In this document: positions 35,100 through 44,590 of the stretch, piece after piece | Layout of the letters: each line of letters opens with the position of its first letter | How positions within the stretch are numbered: position 1 is the first letter of the stretch | Origin: Marinobacterium mangrovicola | GTDB lineage: Bacteria; Pseudomonadota; Gammaproteobacteria; Pseudomonadales; Balneatricaceae | Assembly (NCBI RefSeq): GCF_004339595.1 | Contig: NZ_SMFU01000002.1 | Coordinates: 1-64,000 of the forward strand | Direction: 5' to 3' | Length of the DNA: 64,000 nt | Notes under the pieces: model-generated | Databases searched by the model: none | What the model saw: only the letters and a program-made list of their open reading frames with translations | Told to the model about the DNA's origin: nothing | Position numbers and translations under genes: made by a program

Positions 35100-36152
35100 A
35101 TGCGCGAACTTCTTTCCGTCGAAAAACTTCAGTGTGCCTATGAGGGAACTCCGGTACTGCGGTCGGTCAGTTTTTCCATTGAAGAGGGCGAGATCGCCTG
35201 CCTGCTCGGCCCCAGCGGTTGCGGTAAGACTACAGTGCTGCGCGCGATTGCGGGATTCATTGAGCCGGAGGCCGGTGCCATCCGCATCAATGGCGAAGTG
35301 ATCAGCGACGAGAAAAGCACGCTGCCTCCTGAAAAGCGCGGTATGGGCATGGTGTTTCAGGATTACGCGCTTTTTCCTCATCTGACCATCGCGGAGAACA
35401 TCGCTTTCGGCCTCAAGGGAAAAAGTCGCAGTGAAAAACAGAAGGCGGTGGAAGAGGTACTTAACCTGGTTGAACTGCCGGATCTGGGTAAACGCTATCC
35501 TCATGAGCTTTCCGGTGGCCAGCAGCAGCGCGTGGCGCTGGCCCGAGCGCTGGCGCCCAAGCCGCGTTTGTTGCTGATGGATGAGCCCTTCTCCAACCTG
35601 GATACCGACCTGCGTCGCCAGCTTTCCGCCGAGATGCGCCGTATTCTGAAGAAGCAGCAGATCGCCTCGATCATGGTGACCCATGACCAGCAGGAGGCGT
35701 TCACTATTAGCGATCGCCTGGGTGTGCTTTCAAAGGGAGAGGTTCAGCAGTGGGGGACACCTGAAGAGTTGTTCTACCAGCCGGCAACGCCGGAAGTCGC
35801 ATCCTTCGTTGGCAAGGGGGTGATGGTCTCTGGGAAGGCGCTGGCGCCGGATCGTCTCAGCTGTGAGTTGGGCGAGCTGGAGTTTGCCGAGCCGTTCGGA
35901 GCGGATGACTCTGAGGGGCGCTCTGTCAGGCTGTTCCTGCGTCCCACCGATATTCAACTGAGCCACGAAGGCGGAGTTTCTGCCGAGGTGCTGACCTGCG
36001 AGTTCCAGGGCAGTCAGACGCTGTACAGCCTGAGGCTTGATTCTGGCCTTGAGTTGCAGGCGGTGGAAAGTGGTATGCACCGTTATCCGATCGGCGAACA
36101 GGTCTCTCTGCGCGTCGCGCCGCATCGCCCCATCGTCTTTTTCGACCGGTAG
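35100..36152 (+). CDS. fbpC: Fe(3+) ABC transporter ATP-binding protein FbpC
   Basis: This is a 350-aa ABC ATPase of the CUT/Fe type: Walker A GPSGCGKTT, Q-loop VFQDYALFPH, signature LSGGQQQRVALARAL, Walker B LLLMDEPFSNLD, H-loop THDQQEA, and a C-terminal TOBE-like domain (about 265-350). The ATG at 35100 follows AGGAG by five bases; an upstream ATG at 35061 lacks this. It energises ferric iron import with FbpA and FbpB, which are encoded convergently on the other strand. That is an unusual layout, as fbpABC normally run together. Confidence 0.88.
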   Translation: MRELLSVEKLQCAYEGTPVLRSVSFSIEEGEIACLLGPSGCGKTTVLRAIAGFIEPEAGAIRINGEVISDEKSTLPPEKRGMGMVFQDYALFPHLTIAENIAFGLKGKSRSEKQKAVEEVLNLVELPDLGKRYPHELSGGQQQRVALARALAPKPRLLLMDEPFSNLDTDLRRQLSAEMRRILKKQQIASIMVTHDQQEAFTISDRLGVLSKGEVQQWGTPEELFYQPATPEVASFVGKGVMVSGKALAPDRLSCELGELEFAEPFGADDSEGRSVRLFLRPTDIQLSHEGGVSAEVLTCEFQGSQTLYSLRLDSGLELQAVESGMHRYPIGEQVSLRVAPHRPIVFFDR

Positions 36153-36195
36153 TAGGCGCAGACCCAAAGGTCGGATCATCTCGCGCCGATCGCCT

Positions 36196-37887
36196 TTACC
36201 GGCTGGCGCGGGTAGCCGTAATAGTGCGGCTTAGCAGAATCACCGGAATAATCCCCACCAGCACAATCAACAGCGCAGCGGGCGAGCAGCTTTCGATCTG
36301 TTCGTCCGAGGCGTACTGGTAGACGTAGGTCGCCAGCGTATCGTAGTTAAACGGTCGCAGGATCAGTGTCGCCGGCAACTCCTTCATGCAGTCCACGAAT
36401 ACCACTAGCACCCCGGTGAGCAGGCCGCCACGAATCAAAGGCAGGTGCACCTCTTTCAGAGTTCTCAGTGTATTGGCGCCCAGCGAGCGGGAGGCCATAT
36501 CCATATTGGGAGTGACCTTGCCCAGTGACGAATCCACAGCACCGCCGGAAACGGCAAGAAAACGCACGCAGTAGGCGAACACCAGGGCGAAGGGCGTACC
36601 GCTCAGCAGCAGGCCTGTGCTGACGTTAAAGTGCTCCCGCATAAACGCATCGACGCTGTTATCAAACGCAGCCAGCGGCACAATAACGCCGATGGCGAGC
36701 ACCGCACCGGGCAGGGCGTAGCCCAGGTTACTCATGCGGGCCGCAACCTGCAGTGAACGATTACGGGCGTAGAGGCGCTTACTGTAGGCCAGCACGATGG
36801 CGATGGCCGCAGCCAGCAATGCAGTCACACCTGAGAGGGTGAAGCTGTTCGTAGCAAAACCAAGGAAGTTGCTGTCGCTGAACTGGTCCAGGTGGGCCAG
36901 GGACATATCCGCCAGTGACAGGAACGGCAGCAGGAAGCCGAAGGCTACCGGCAGGGCGCAGGCCAGAGTGCAAAGCCAGGCGCGGGTGGGTGTCAGGCGG
37001 TAACGCTCGATGGTTCGATACCGGTCAGGGCTGGTGTACTGCCGGGATTTGGCGCGGGCCACGCGCTCCAGTGAGATCAGCACCACTACAAAGATCATCA
37101 TCAGGCTGGCGATCTGCGCCGCCGCGCCCACATTGCCCATATTAAGCCAGGCGTCATAGATACCGGCCGACATGCTCTTTACCGCGAAGTAATCCACGGT
37201 GCCGAAGTCGTTGATCGTTTCCATCGATACCAGTGAAAGACCCACGGCGATAGCCGGGCGGGCGATCGGTAGAGAAACCCGGTAGAAGCTCTGCCAGGGA
37301 CTGCAGCCCAGCATGCGGCTGGCATCGCGAATGCTCATGGACTGTTCCAGGAAGCTGGCGCGGGCGAGCAGGTAAACGTAAGGGTAGAGCACCAGCGTCA
37401 GCATCAAAATCGCGCCGCCGATACTGCGTATCTCCGGGAACCAGTAATCGCGCGCGGTTTCCCAGCCAAACAGGTCGCGGAGGAGAATTTGCACGGGGCC
37501 TGCGTATTCAAGCAGGTCCGTGTAGATATAGGCGATCACGTAAGCGGGAATCGCGAAGGGCAGCAGAAGTGCCCATTCAAACATCCGTCGCCCGGGGAAA
37601 TGACAGAGCGTCACCAGCCAGGCGGTGCCGACGCCGATGATCACCGACAATGCGCCAGTGCCCACCATCAGGATCAGCGTGGACTTGATGTAGACAGGCA
37701 GCACCGTAGAAGCCAGGTGCGGCCAGATATTCTCGGTAGGGAAGAGTGCCAGCCAGAGTACGGCCAGCACCGGTAACATCACCAGCAGTGCGGTGCCCCA
37801 GCCGATGCTGTACCAACCGGGAAGAAGCCCGCGCAGTCGGGGCAGTGTTCGCGATTCGGTCAGCGTGGTTTCGGCTGTGGCACTCAT
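36196..37887 (-). CDS. fbpB: Fe(3+) ABC transporter permease FbpB
   Basis: The 563-aa product is a fused permease with two six-helix halves, each carrying the cytoplasmic loop that docks the ATPase (DASRMLGCSPWQSFYRVSLP in the first, ASRSLGANTLRTLKEVHLPL in the second). It forms the membrane channel for ferric iron delivered by FbpA. It follows fbpA by 16 bp on the same strand and converges with fbpC. Confidence 0.92.
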   Translation of the reverse strand: MSATAETTLTESRTLPRLRGLLPGWYSIGWGTALLVMLPVLAVLWLALFPTENIWPHLASTVLPVYIKSTLILMVGTGALSVIIGVGTAWLVTLCHFPGRRMFEWALLLPFAIPAYVIAYIYTDLLEYAGPVQILLRDLFGWETARDYWFPEIRSIGGAILMLTLVLYPYVYLLARASFLEQSMSIRDASRMLGCSPWQSFYRVSLPIARPAIAVGLSLVSMETINDFGTVDYFAVKSMSAGIYDAWLNMGNVGAAAQIASLMMIFVVVLISLERVARAKSRQYTSPDRYRTIERYRLTPTRAWLCTLACALPVAFGFLLPFLSLADMSLAHLDQFSDSNFLGFATNSFTLSGVTALLAAAIAIVLAYSKRLYARNRSLQVAARMSNLGYALPGAVLAIGVIVPLAAFDNSVDAFMREHFNVSTGLLLSGTPFALVFAYCVRFLAVSGGAVDSSLGKVTPNMDMASRSLGANTLRTLKEVHLPLIRGGLLTGVLVVFVDCMKELPATLILRPFNYDTLATYVYQYASDEQIESCSPAALLIVLVGIIPVILLSRTITATRASR

Positions 37888-37903
37888 GCACTATTTCCTG
37901 GAA

Positions 37904-38923
37904 TCAGTTATCGAAGCCGACCTTATCGACCAGCTTGGCGGCAGCGGCACGGTTAGCGCCGATTTCGCCCAGGTTGATCTCGTCGCCTTTAAAGCCGCTC
38001 ATTTTCTCTTCCAGCAGCTCGGACCAGGGCGTGTTCGGGCGCACCGGGAACTCGTAGTTGGCTTCGGCGTACAGCTTCTGTGCCTGTTCCTGGCTCAGGA
38101 ACTCAACCAGCTTCACTGCAGCTTCCGGGTGCGGAGCGTATTTGGTCAGCGCAGCACCGGAGATGTTCATATGGGTGCCGCGGTCATCCTGGTTCGGGAA
38201 TACCAGGTTGGCAGAAGCGGCCCACTCTTTCTGTTCCGGTTCTTTATCGTTGGTGGCCATCTTGCCGTAGTAGTAGCTGTTGCCCAGCGCCAGGTCGCAG
38301 ACGCCTTCCTTGATCGCTTTAACCTGGGCGCGGTCGTTACCCTGGGGTTTACGCGCCAGGTTTGCTTTTACGCCTTCGAGCCACTTCTCAGCTTCTGCTT
38401 CACCGTGGTGGGCGATCATGGAACCGATCAGAGACAGGTTATAGGTGTGCTTGCCGCTACGGGTGCAGATACGACCTTCCCATTTCGGGTCGGCCAGGTC
38501 TTCATAGGTAGTGATTTCACCCGGCTCTACACGATCCTTGGACGCGTAGATGATACGTGCGCGGCTGGTCAGACCGACCCATTTGCCGTCAGTGGCGCGG
38601 AAGTGTTCCGGAACATTCTGCTCGATAATGTCGCTCTTGATCGGCGCGACCAAATCACGTTCCGCAGCGTCGTAAAGTGGGCCGATATCGGCGGTCAGCA
38701 GCAGATCGGCCGGGGTGTTCTGGCCTTCATGCTCAAGACGTTCCAGCAGGCCACTCTTGGAGAAAACCACGTTGACCTTGATGCCGGTCTCTTCGGTGAA
38801 CGCTTCCAGCAGAGGCTTCAGCAGAAACTCCTGGCGGAAAGAGTAGACGTTGACCTCTTCGGCCTGAGCGAAGGTGCTAAAGGTGGCGCTCAATACAGCG
38901 GCAGATAAAAGAGCTTTTTTCAT
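37904..38923 (-). CDS. fbpA: Fe(3+) ABC transporter substrate-binding protein FbpA
   Basis: A 339-aa periplasmic iron-binding protein of the ferric-binding (FutA/FbpA/IdiA) group. A signal peptide ends FAQA at about residue 21, followed by EEVNVYSFRQEFLLKPLLEAF. The tandem tyrosine iron ligands are in NSYYYGKM (near 218). It leads the fbpAB transcript, with a Fur-box candidate about 110 bp upstream. Confidence 0.93.
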   Translation of the reverse strand: MKKALLSAAVLSATFSTFAQAEEVNVYSFRQEFLLKPLLEAFTEETGIKVNVVFSKSGLLERLEHEGQNTPADLLLTADIGPLYDAAERDLVAPIKSDIIEQNVPEHFRATDGKWVGLTSRARIIYASKDRVEPGEITTYEDLADPKWEGRICTRSGKHTYNLSLIGSMIAHHGEAEAEKWLEGVKANLARKPQGNDRAQVKAIKEGVCDLALGNSYYYGKMATNDKEPEQKEWAASANLVFPNQDDRGTHMNISGAALTKYAPHPEAAVKLVEFLSQEQAQKLYAEANYEFPVRPNTPWSELLEEKMSGFKGDEINLGEIGANRAAAAKLVDKVGFDN

Positions 38924-39030
38924 TGTCGCGGATTCTCCGGTAACTTTTATTTATTGGAAAAGTGATTTTGGAAAAACGGGCCGCACTCAAACTCTGGAAG
39001 AGTGCCGAGGCCGGGATATCAATCGCGTAA

Positions 39031-39045
39031 TGCGAATTGTTATCA
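39031..39045 (-). promoter_or_regulatory. Fur-box candidate upstream of fbpA
   Basis: The 15-mer TGCGAATTGTTATCA matches 11 of 14 defined positions of the 7-1-7 Fur motif TGATAAT-N-ATTATCA. It lies about 110 bp upstream of fbpA, where iron repression would be expected. Confidence 0.5.
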
Positions 39046-39197
39046 CTTTTTCCTGTCGGGTCAACGCAACTGAGTTCGATTCTTGTTTTCGTTTTAGATT
39101 CGAATCATATAACCATAGTATTTATATGTTTCTGTCAGATCAATGTCTTAAATAATCGACGGGTTTAAATACGAAAAGGTCGTTCTTATCTGTCTGT

Positions 39198-39911
39198 TCA
39201 GAAAGCGAACAGTCGTGATAGCAGAGCAGGGACTGCTGTTTCCACGCGCAGAATTCGCGGCCCCAGGTGCACAGGTTTCAGGCCCGCTTCGATCAGCTTC
39301 TCCACTTCGTAGGGGATAAAGCCACCTTCAGGGCCGATCGCCAAAACGGTAGATTCATTCGAAGCGGAAGGGCAGGGCTCAGCATTATAGGGGTGTGCCA
39401 GCAGTGCCCGGCGGTCACGGCAGAGATCGGGTAGTTCGTCCTCCACAAAAGGCTTAAACCGTTTGCGCAGATGTACTTCAGGCAAACGGGTATCGCCGGC
39501 CTGTTCCAGCCCAAGCAGCAGATGCTCTCTGAGACCAGCATCGGTCAACAGAGGGGAGCCCCAATAGCTTTTATCGACACGGTAGGAGTTGATCAGCCAG
39601 AGATCTTTCACCCCCATGCTGGCTGCGGCCGCCAGTGTTCGCTTGAACATCTTGGGTCGTGGTAACGCCAGGATCAGGGTAAGCGGCAACGGCGGTGGCG
39701 GAGCTGAGTCCAGCTCAACGCGCATTACCGCTTCATGTTCGGAGAGGGAAAGCAGCTGCCCTGATCCCATCGCGCCGTTGAGAAGCCCTACCTTGAGGCG
39801 GTCGCCCGGGTTGGCCCGGTGGACTTCACGTATATGAGTGAGGCGGCGGTCGTGCAGGTGAACTTGGCCGGGGGCGGTAAAATCTTCTTCGAACAGCAGT
39901 ATCAGATTCAT
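39198..39911 (-). CDS. rsmE: 16S rRNA (uracil-1498-N3)-methyltransferase RsmE
   Basis: This SPOUT-class methyltransferase modifies U1498 of 16S rRNA. The product (237 aa from the ATG at 39911, reading MNLILLFEEDF) has an N-terminal PUA-like part (VHLHDRRLTHIREVHRANPGD) and the knotted SAM site (VLAIGPEGGFIPYEVE, then LGPRILRVETAV). A longer frame from 39965 adds 18 unrelated residues and is not preferred. Confidence 0.94.
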   Translation of the reverse strand: MNLILLFEEDFTAPGQVHLHDRRLTHIREVHRANPGDRLKVGLLNGAMGSGQLLSLSEHEAVMRVELDSAPPPPLPLTLILALPRPKMFKRTLAAAASMGVKDLWLINSYRVDKSYWGSPLLTDAGLREHLLLGLEQAGDTRLPEVHLRKRFKPFVEDELPDLCRDRRALLAHPYNAEPCPSASNESTVLAIGPEGGFIPYEVEKLIEAGLKPVHLGPRILRVETAVPALLSRLFAF

Positions 39912-40080
39912 AGCGACTACATGGCTCAGGTGAGCGGCGATCATACTACAGCCGGGCGGGGGCATGTCAGCCCCGCCCCTGGCATCAGGTGCTGAGTGAT
40001 TAGCATTGAACGTTCTGACCGTTTAGTCAGCCTGCGGGGCCTATGGTAAACTGCGCGTCCTTCTGAGAACCGGTCCGCCC

Positions 40081-41421
40081 ATGTCCCCAGCTCCCGATAT
40101 CCTGAAATCCCCGGTCCAATCCACGCTGGTACGCATGACGCTGCCGATGATGCTTGGCATCGTCAGTCTGATGCTGTTCAACATCGCGGATATCTGGTTT
40201 GTGGGGCAGCTCGGCACCGAGCCGATGGCGGCGTTGGCGTTTACCTTTCCGGTGACGTTTTCGGTTACCAGTCTAGCGATCGGCCTTGGTGTGGGGACCT
40301 CGGCGACCCTGGCTCGCCTGATCGGCGCGGGGGAAAACCGTAATGCCTCGCGTATGGCCACCGACAACATCATCATGACGGTGCTGATTATGCTGGTGGT
40401 GGGTATCGGTGGGCACTGGATCATTGATCCGGTATTCCGGGCCATGGGGGCGGAATCCGGGTTGATGCCTTACATTCATGCGTATATGACCGTGTGGTTC
40501 TCCGGGTCGGTATTTCTGGTGCTGAACATGGTTTGCAACAGCATTTTTCGGGCGGCGGGTGACACGCGCATGTCCGGGTTGGTGATGCTGGTGTCAGCGA
40601 TATTGAACCTGCTGCTGGACCCATTGTTTATATTTGGCTTTGGCCCGATTCCGGCGCTGGGCATTCAGGGCGCTGCTGTCGCCAGTGTGCTGGCCTGGGG
40701 CAGCACCACTCTGCTGGCGTTCTATCTGCTTTACGGGCGCCGCCGCATGCTGATCTTCGCCTGGCCCGATCTGGCGGAGATGTTCGGGCATTGGAAGCAG
40801 CTGATGCAGATCAGTCTGCCAGCGGCGTTTTCCAACATGATGACGCCCCTGGCCAACGGCGTCTTGACCGCGGTGGTAGCGGGGCACGGCGCTGAAGCGG
40901 TGGCAGCCTATGGAGTCGGTAACCGCGTTGAGTCGTTGTCGCTGTTGGTCTGCCTGGCGTTGTCGATGACACTGCCGCCGTTTATCAGCCAGAACTACGG
41001 TGCGGGCCAGGTGGAGCGGGTACGCAAAGCCTATATGGGGGCGGTTCGTTTCGCTCTTATCTGGCAGGGGCTGATCTATCTGGCGCTGTTTATTTTTGCC
41101 AACCCTCTGGCGATTCTGTTTACCGAAGATCCTGAGGTTTCACGCTGGCTCGCTCTCTGGATGGTGGTGGTGCCCGCCGGCTTCGGCTTCCAGGCGATCA
41201 CCTTTCTGAGTGCTTCCTCGTTCAATGCGCTCCATCAGCCTATGCGCGCGATGCGTATCAGTCTGTTCCGGCTGTTCATTATGTATGTCCCCCTGGGCTG
41301 GCTTGGCAGCTTGCTGTTCGGGCTGGAAGGGATGTTTGCCGCGCTGGTGCTTGCCAACGGTATCACCGCTACGCTTGCCTACACCTGGATGCGGCGCTAT
41401 CTCGCGCGTCTTGCCCGCTGA
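40081..41421 (+). CDS. MATE family efflux transporter
   Basis: The 446-aa protein has about twelve membrane segments in two MATE halves. The first starts ILKSPVQSTLVRMTLPMMLG and carries GLGVGTSATLARLIGAGE. Such proteins export drugs or metabolites using Na+ or H+ gradients. It is monocistronic, convergent to nothing nearby, and substrate cannot be told. Confidence 0.9.
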   Translation: MSPAPDILKSPVQSTLVRMTLPMMLGIVSLMLFNIADIWFVGQLGTEPMAALAFTFPVTFSVTSLAIGLGVGTSATLARLIGAGENRNASRMATDNIIMTVLIMLVVGIGGHWIIDPVFRAMGAESGLMPYIHAYMTVWFSGSVFLVLNMVCNSIFRAAGDTRMSGLVMLVSAILNLLLDPLFIFGFGPIPALGIQGAAVASVLAWGSTTLLAFYLLYGRRRMLIFAWPDLAEMFGHWKQLMQISLPAAFSNMMTPLANGVLTAVVAGHGAEAVAAYGVGNRVESLSLLVCLALSMTLPPFISQNYGAGQVERVRKAYMGAVRFALIWQGLIYLALFIFANPLAILFTEDPEVSRWLALWMVVVPAGFGFQAITFLSASSFNALHQPMRAMRISLFRLFIMYVPLGWLGSLLFGLEGMFAALVLANGITATLAYTWMRRYLARLAR

Positions 41422-41641
41422 GTGTCATCATTAAGTCAAACCCCTCACTTATTCTTCCTTAACGGCAGATAAACGGTTGTTTATTAGTGCCTGCGCGTAC
41501 TAAGATCAAAGCAAGTACACGCACAAAACCTGGGGAAGCTGTTATCCCGATAGGCCCGGGCTTGTTCTCAGCTTCCCTGATACAAATTCGAAAACCGGAT
41601 TCAACTGGTTCGTATAAGTAAACAAAGAGGGGTGCGATATT

Positions 41642-42391
41642 ATGAGTGAAAAAGTAGCTCTGGTGACCGGCGGTACTGGCGGTCTGGGTACGGCAATCTG
41701 CCGCAAACTGGCTGACGCTGGCTACCGTGTGGTTGCTGGCTATAACAGTGGTGGTAACCACGACAAAGCCAAAGCGTGGCAGGAAGAGCAGAAAAAGGAC
41801 GGCTACTCGATCGATGTAGCCTACGGCGACGTTACCGACGCCGAGTCCTGCGCCCAGTGCGTAGCGACGGTCAAGGAGCTGACCGGCAGCGATATCAGTG
41901 TGTTGGTGAACAACGCCGGTATCACTCGTGATGGTACTTTCAAGAAAATGAGCTGGGAGCAGTGGGACGAAGTCCTGACCGCGAACCTGGACTCCATGTT
42001 CCATATGACCCGCCTGGCGATCAACCCGATGCTGGAAGCTGGCTTTGGTCGAGTCATCAACATCTCCTCGATCAATGCGCAGAAGGGCCAGTTCGGTCAG
42101 TGTAACTACTCTGCCGCCAAGGCCGGTATCCATGGCTTTACCAAGGCGCTGGCGCAGGAAGTGGCTTCCAAGGGCGTTACGGTCAACACCGTATCTCCGG
42201 GCTACATCATGACCGCCATGGTGGCCAAGATCGATCAGGAAGTTCTGAATAAAATCGCTTCCAATATTCCGGTGGGCCGTCTCGGTACACCAGAGGAGAT
42301 CGGTCGCATGGTTGCCTTCCTGGCAGACGAGCATTCCGGCTATATCACCGGTGCCGACTTCTCGATCAACGGTGGTCAGCATATGCACTGA
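41642..42391 (+). CDS. phaB: Acetoacetyl-CoA reductase PhaB
   Basis: A 249-aa short-chain dehydrogenase that reduces acetoacetyl-CoA to (R)-3-hydroxybutyryl-CoA for polyhydroxyalkanoate synthesis. It has the Rossmann motif GGTGGLGTAICRKL, NNAGITRDGTFKKM, and catalytic Ser, Tyr and Lys in ISSINAQKGQFGQCNYSAAK. The RDGTFKKM and GQFGQ.NYSAAKAG stretches are characteristic of PhaB rather than FabG. No phaA or phaC is in the window, so it stands alone here, with its own terminator. Confidence 0.9.
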   Translation: MSEKVALVTGGTGGLGTAICRKLADAGYRVVAGYNSGGNHDKAKAWQEEQKKDGYSIDVAYGDVTDAESCAQCVATVKELTGSDISVLVNNAGITRDGTFKKMSWEQWDEVLTANLDSMFHMTRLAINPMLEAGFGRVINISSINAQKGQFGQCNYSAAKAGIHGFTKALAQEVASKGVTVNTVSPGYIMTAMVAKIDQEVLNKIASNIPVGRLGTPEEIGRMVAFLADEHSGYITGADFSINGGQHMH

Positions 42392-42409
42392 TGCGCGAGG
42401 CGCATGTCT

Positions 42410-42439
42410 AAAAAACCGGCCGTCACTGGCCGGTTTTTT
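42410..42439. terminator. Bidirectional terminator after phaB
   Basis: AAAAAACCGGCC and GGCCGGTTTTTT pair perfectly around a 6-nt loop, between phaB and the converging MocR gene. Confidence 0.93.
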
Positions 42440-42460
42440 ATTGCCCATTCGAACCGAGGC

Positions 42461-43831
42461 TCAGCTTTCCCGACGCTTTATAACGCGCGTACCCATTAAC
42501 GCTGCGTTGTCTTCAATCACCTCCTTGACCTTTAACAGCGCAGCTTCAAGCTGCTTCGGTTTAACCGAACCCAGAGCCAGTCGCAGGGCATGGGGGGCGT
42601 GCTCGGTGGTGGCGAAAGGTTCGGCTGAGGCTACAGAGATTCCCTGTTCGAGCAGCTCGGCGCAGACTCTGTCTGCACGTACCTCCGCAGGCAACGGAAG
42701 CCATATAAAGTAAGCGTTGGGATGGGCTATATAGTCCCAGTCGTTGAACACCTGTCTGACGATTAACTGTCGAGCCCTGGCGTCTTCACGCTTCTGCTCC
42801 TCCAGCTGGGTGACCGTACCGTCCGCAACCCATTGGCAGGCGAGTGCAGTGATCAATCCCGGAGTGTTCCAGGTGGTGGCGCGGATGGCTCGCTCGAGTT
42901 GGGCAACATATTCAATCGGAGCGGCCAAAAAGCCGCAGCGCAGGCCGGTGGCCAGGCTTTTCGACAGTCCCGAAATGTAGATGCTTCTCTCCGGTGCGAT
43001 TTGGCTGACCGGTGGCGGGGGATGATCGGCATGAAAGGCGTAGGCGGCATCTTCGATCAGCATGAGATCATGTTCTCTGGCAATAGCCACCAGCGCCTCA
43101 CGCTGAGCCAGGCTTAACACCCAGCCTAACGGATTGTGCAGCGTGGGTTGAGTGTACACCGCTTTTACCCGCCGCTGACGGCAGAGCTTTTGTAACGCCT
43201 CTAGGTCAGGTCCTGATTCAGTAAAGGGGAGGGGTGCAAGTTCCAGCCGGCTGACCTCTGCCACCGTTTTGAAACCGGGGTAAATCAGGCTGTCGACGGC
43301 GACGATATCGCCAGGGTTCAGCAACGCCAGGGCGGTGATGGCCAGTCCGTGCTGGGCGCCGCTGGTGATCAATACCTGGTCGGCGTCGACGTGAAGGTCG
43401 CGCTGTTTGAGGTGAGTGGCAATGATGCTGCGCTCATGCTGTCGGCCCGAATGGGGCTGGTAGTGGAGCAGTGGCTCCAGTTCTCCGGATACCGATAGCT
43501 GTCTCAGAGCCTCGCGCAGTAACTGGCTCTGACCATCAATCGAAGGCGAGTTGAAATTGAGATCCAGGGTTCCCTTGGGAACCGGCCGTTGATCGATTCC
43601 CTGTCCGGGCGGCAAGGTGGTCTCACGGACAAAGGTGCCACGTCCCTGCTCACCACTGATCAGCCCCATTTTCTCCAGTTCGGCATAAGCCCGTGAAGCG
43701 GTCACGAGCGCAACGCCTTCCGAGCCAGCCAGCTCGCGATGCGTCGGCAGTCTGGAGCCCGGTGCCAGGTTGCCTGTGCGGATATCGCTGGCAAAACGGT
43801 CGACCAGCTGTTTATACCGTGCTCGTGGCAT
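42461..43831 (-). CDS. MocR-type regulator (GntR domain fused to aminotransferase)
   Basis: The 456-aa protein joins an N-terminal GntR winged helix (residues 1-70, RLPTHRELAGSEGVALVTASRAYAELEK) to a fold-type I aminotransferase domain used as a PLP sensor. The PLP lysine is in ISGLSKSLATGLRCG. MocR proteins often control vitamin B6, amino acid or adjacent divergent genes. It is divergent from a DJ-1/PfpI gene across 88 bp, the likely target. Confidence 0.92.
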   Translation of the reverse strand: MPRARYKQLVDRFASDIRTGNLAPGSRLPTHRELAGSEGVALVTASRAYAELEKMGLISGEQGRGTFVRETTLPPGQGIDQRPVPKGTLDLNFNSPSIDGQSQLLREALRQLSVSGELEPLLHYQPHSGRQHERSIIATHLKQRDLHVDADQVLITSGAQHGLAITALALLNPGDIVAVDSLIYPGFKTVAEVSRLELAPLPFTESGPDLEALQKLCRQRRVKAVYTQPTLHNPLGWVLSLAQREALVAIAREHDLMLIEDAAYAFHADHPPPPVSQIAPERSIYISGLSKSLATGLRCGFLAAPIEYVAQLERAIRATTWNTPGLITALACQWVADGTVTQLEEQKREDARARQLIVRQVFNDWDYIAHPNAYFIWLPLPAEVRADRVCAELLEQGISVASAEPFATTEHAPHALRLALGSVKPKQLEAALLKVKEVIEDNAALMGTRVIKRRES

Positions 43832-43846
43832 CGAAAAATATCCATG

Positions 43847-43862
43847 ACAATTTTTATATTGT
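43847..43862. promoter_or_regulatory. Dyad in the MocR/DJ-1 divergent promoter region
   Basis: ACAAT, six bases, ATTGT lies in the AT-rich middle of the 88-bp divergent region. It is a plausible operator for the MocR protein. Confidence 0.3.
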
Positions 43863-43919
43863 TCTTATTTTAAAAAATAGACTGGCTTCTCGCTAATCAA
43901 CCAGGGCAAGGAGTATCAG

Positions 43920-44519
43920 ATGCATATCGCTATTTTGACGTTCGACGGTTTTAACGAGCTCGACTCTCTGATCGCACTCGGCGTGCTTAATCGAATCAAG
44001 AAGCCCGGGTGGCGCGTGTCCATCGCCAGTCCAGCGCCGCGAGTGGAGTCGATGAACGGAGTGGTGATCGAAGCTCAGGTATCGCTTCAGCAGGCGAACG
44101 GGGCTGATGCGGTGCTCGTCGGCAGTGGGATGAAAACCCGCGAGGTCGTTGCGAATACAGCGTTGATGCAACAGCTCAAGCTTGACCCTCGGCGTCAGCT
44201 TATCGGTGCGCAGTGCTCCGGCACGCTGGTGCTGGAACGACTGGGTTTGCTTGCAGAGATGCCGGCTTGCACCGACCTGACGACTAAGCCCTGGGTAGAG
44301 GAGAAGGGGGTGGAGGTGCTGGAACAGCCGTTTTTTGCCAGCGGTAATCTGGCCACCGCCGGAGGCTGTTTGGCGTCTTCCTACCTTGCAGCATGGATAA
44401 TCGCTCGGTCGGAAGGGGGTGAAGCGGCTAGAAGCGCGATCCATTACGTCGCGCCTGTGGGAGAGAAGGAGATGTATGTCGATCAGACGATTCACAATAT
44501 CCTGCCCTATCTAGCCTGA
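43920..44519 (+). CDS. DJ-1/PfpI family protein
   Basis: A 199-aa protein of the DJ-1/ThiJ/PfpI superfamily, whose nucleophile-elbow cysteine is visible in GAQCSGTLVLERLG (near 102). Members include glyoxalases, isonitrile hydratases and chaperone-like proteins; the AILTFDGFNELDSLIALGVLNR start resembles the isonitrile hydratase/GATase-like regulator branch. It is divergent from the MocR gene. Confidence 0.85.
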   Translation: MHIAILTFDGFNELDSLIALGVLNRIKKPGWRVSIASPAPRVESMNGVVIEAQVSLQQANGADAVLVGSGMKTREVVANTALMQQLKLDPRRQLIGAQCSGTLVLERLGLLAEMPACTDLTTKPWVEEKGVEVLEQPFFASGNLATAGGCLASSYLAAWIIARSEGGEAARSAIHYVAPVGEKEMYVDQTIHNILPYLA

Positions 44520-44590
44520 TCGAATGTTTTCTGCGGGCTGGCCCTAAGCCGGTCCTTGGCTTGAGGGTTCAACCGGCGCGGGCATGACTC

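Noticed and set aside
37793-38908. 371-codon open frame on the plus strand
   Set aside because: Antisense to fbpA, which has a clear signal peptide and iron-ligand motif.
41459-42448. 329-codon open frame on the minus strand
   Set aside because: Antisense to phaB and runs through its promoter and terminator.
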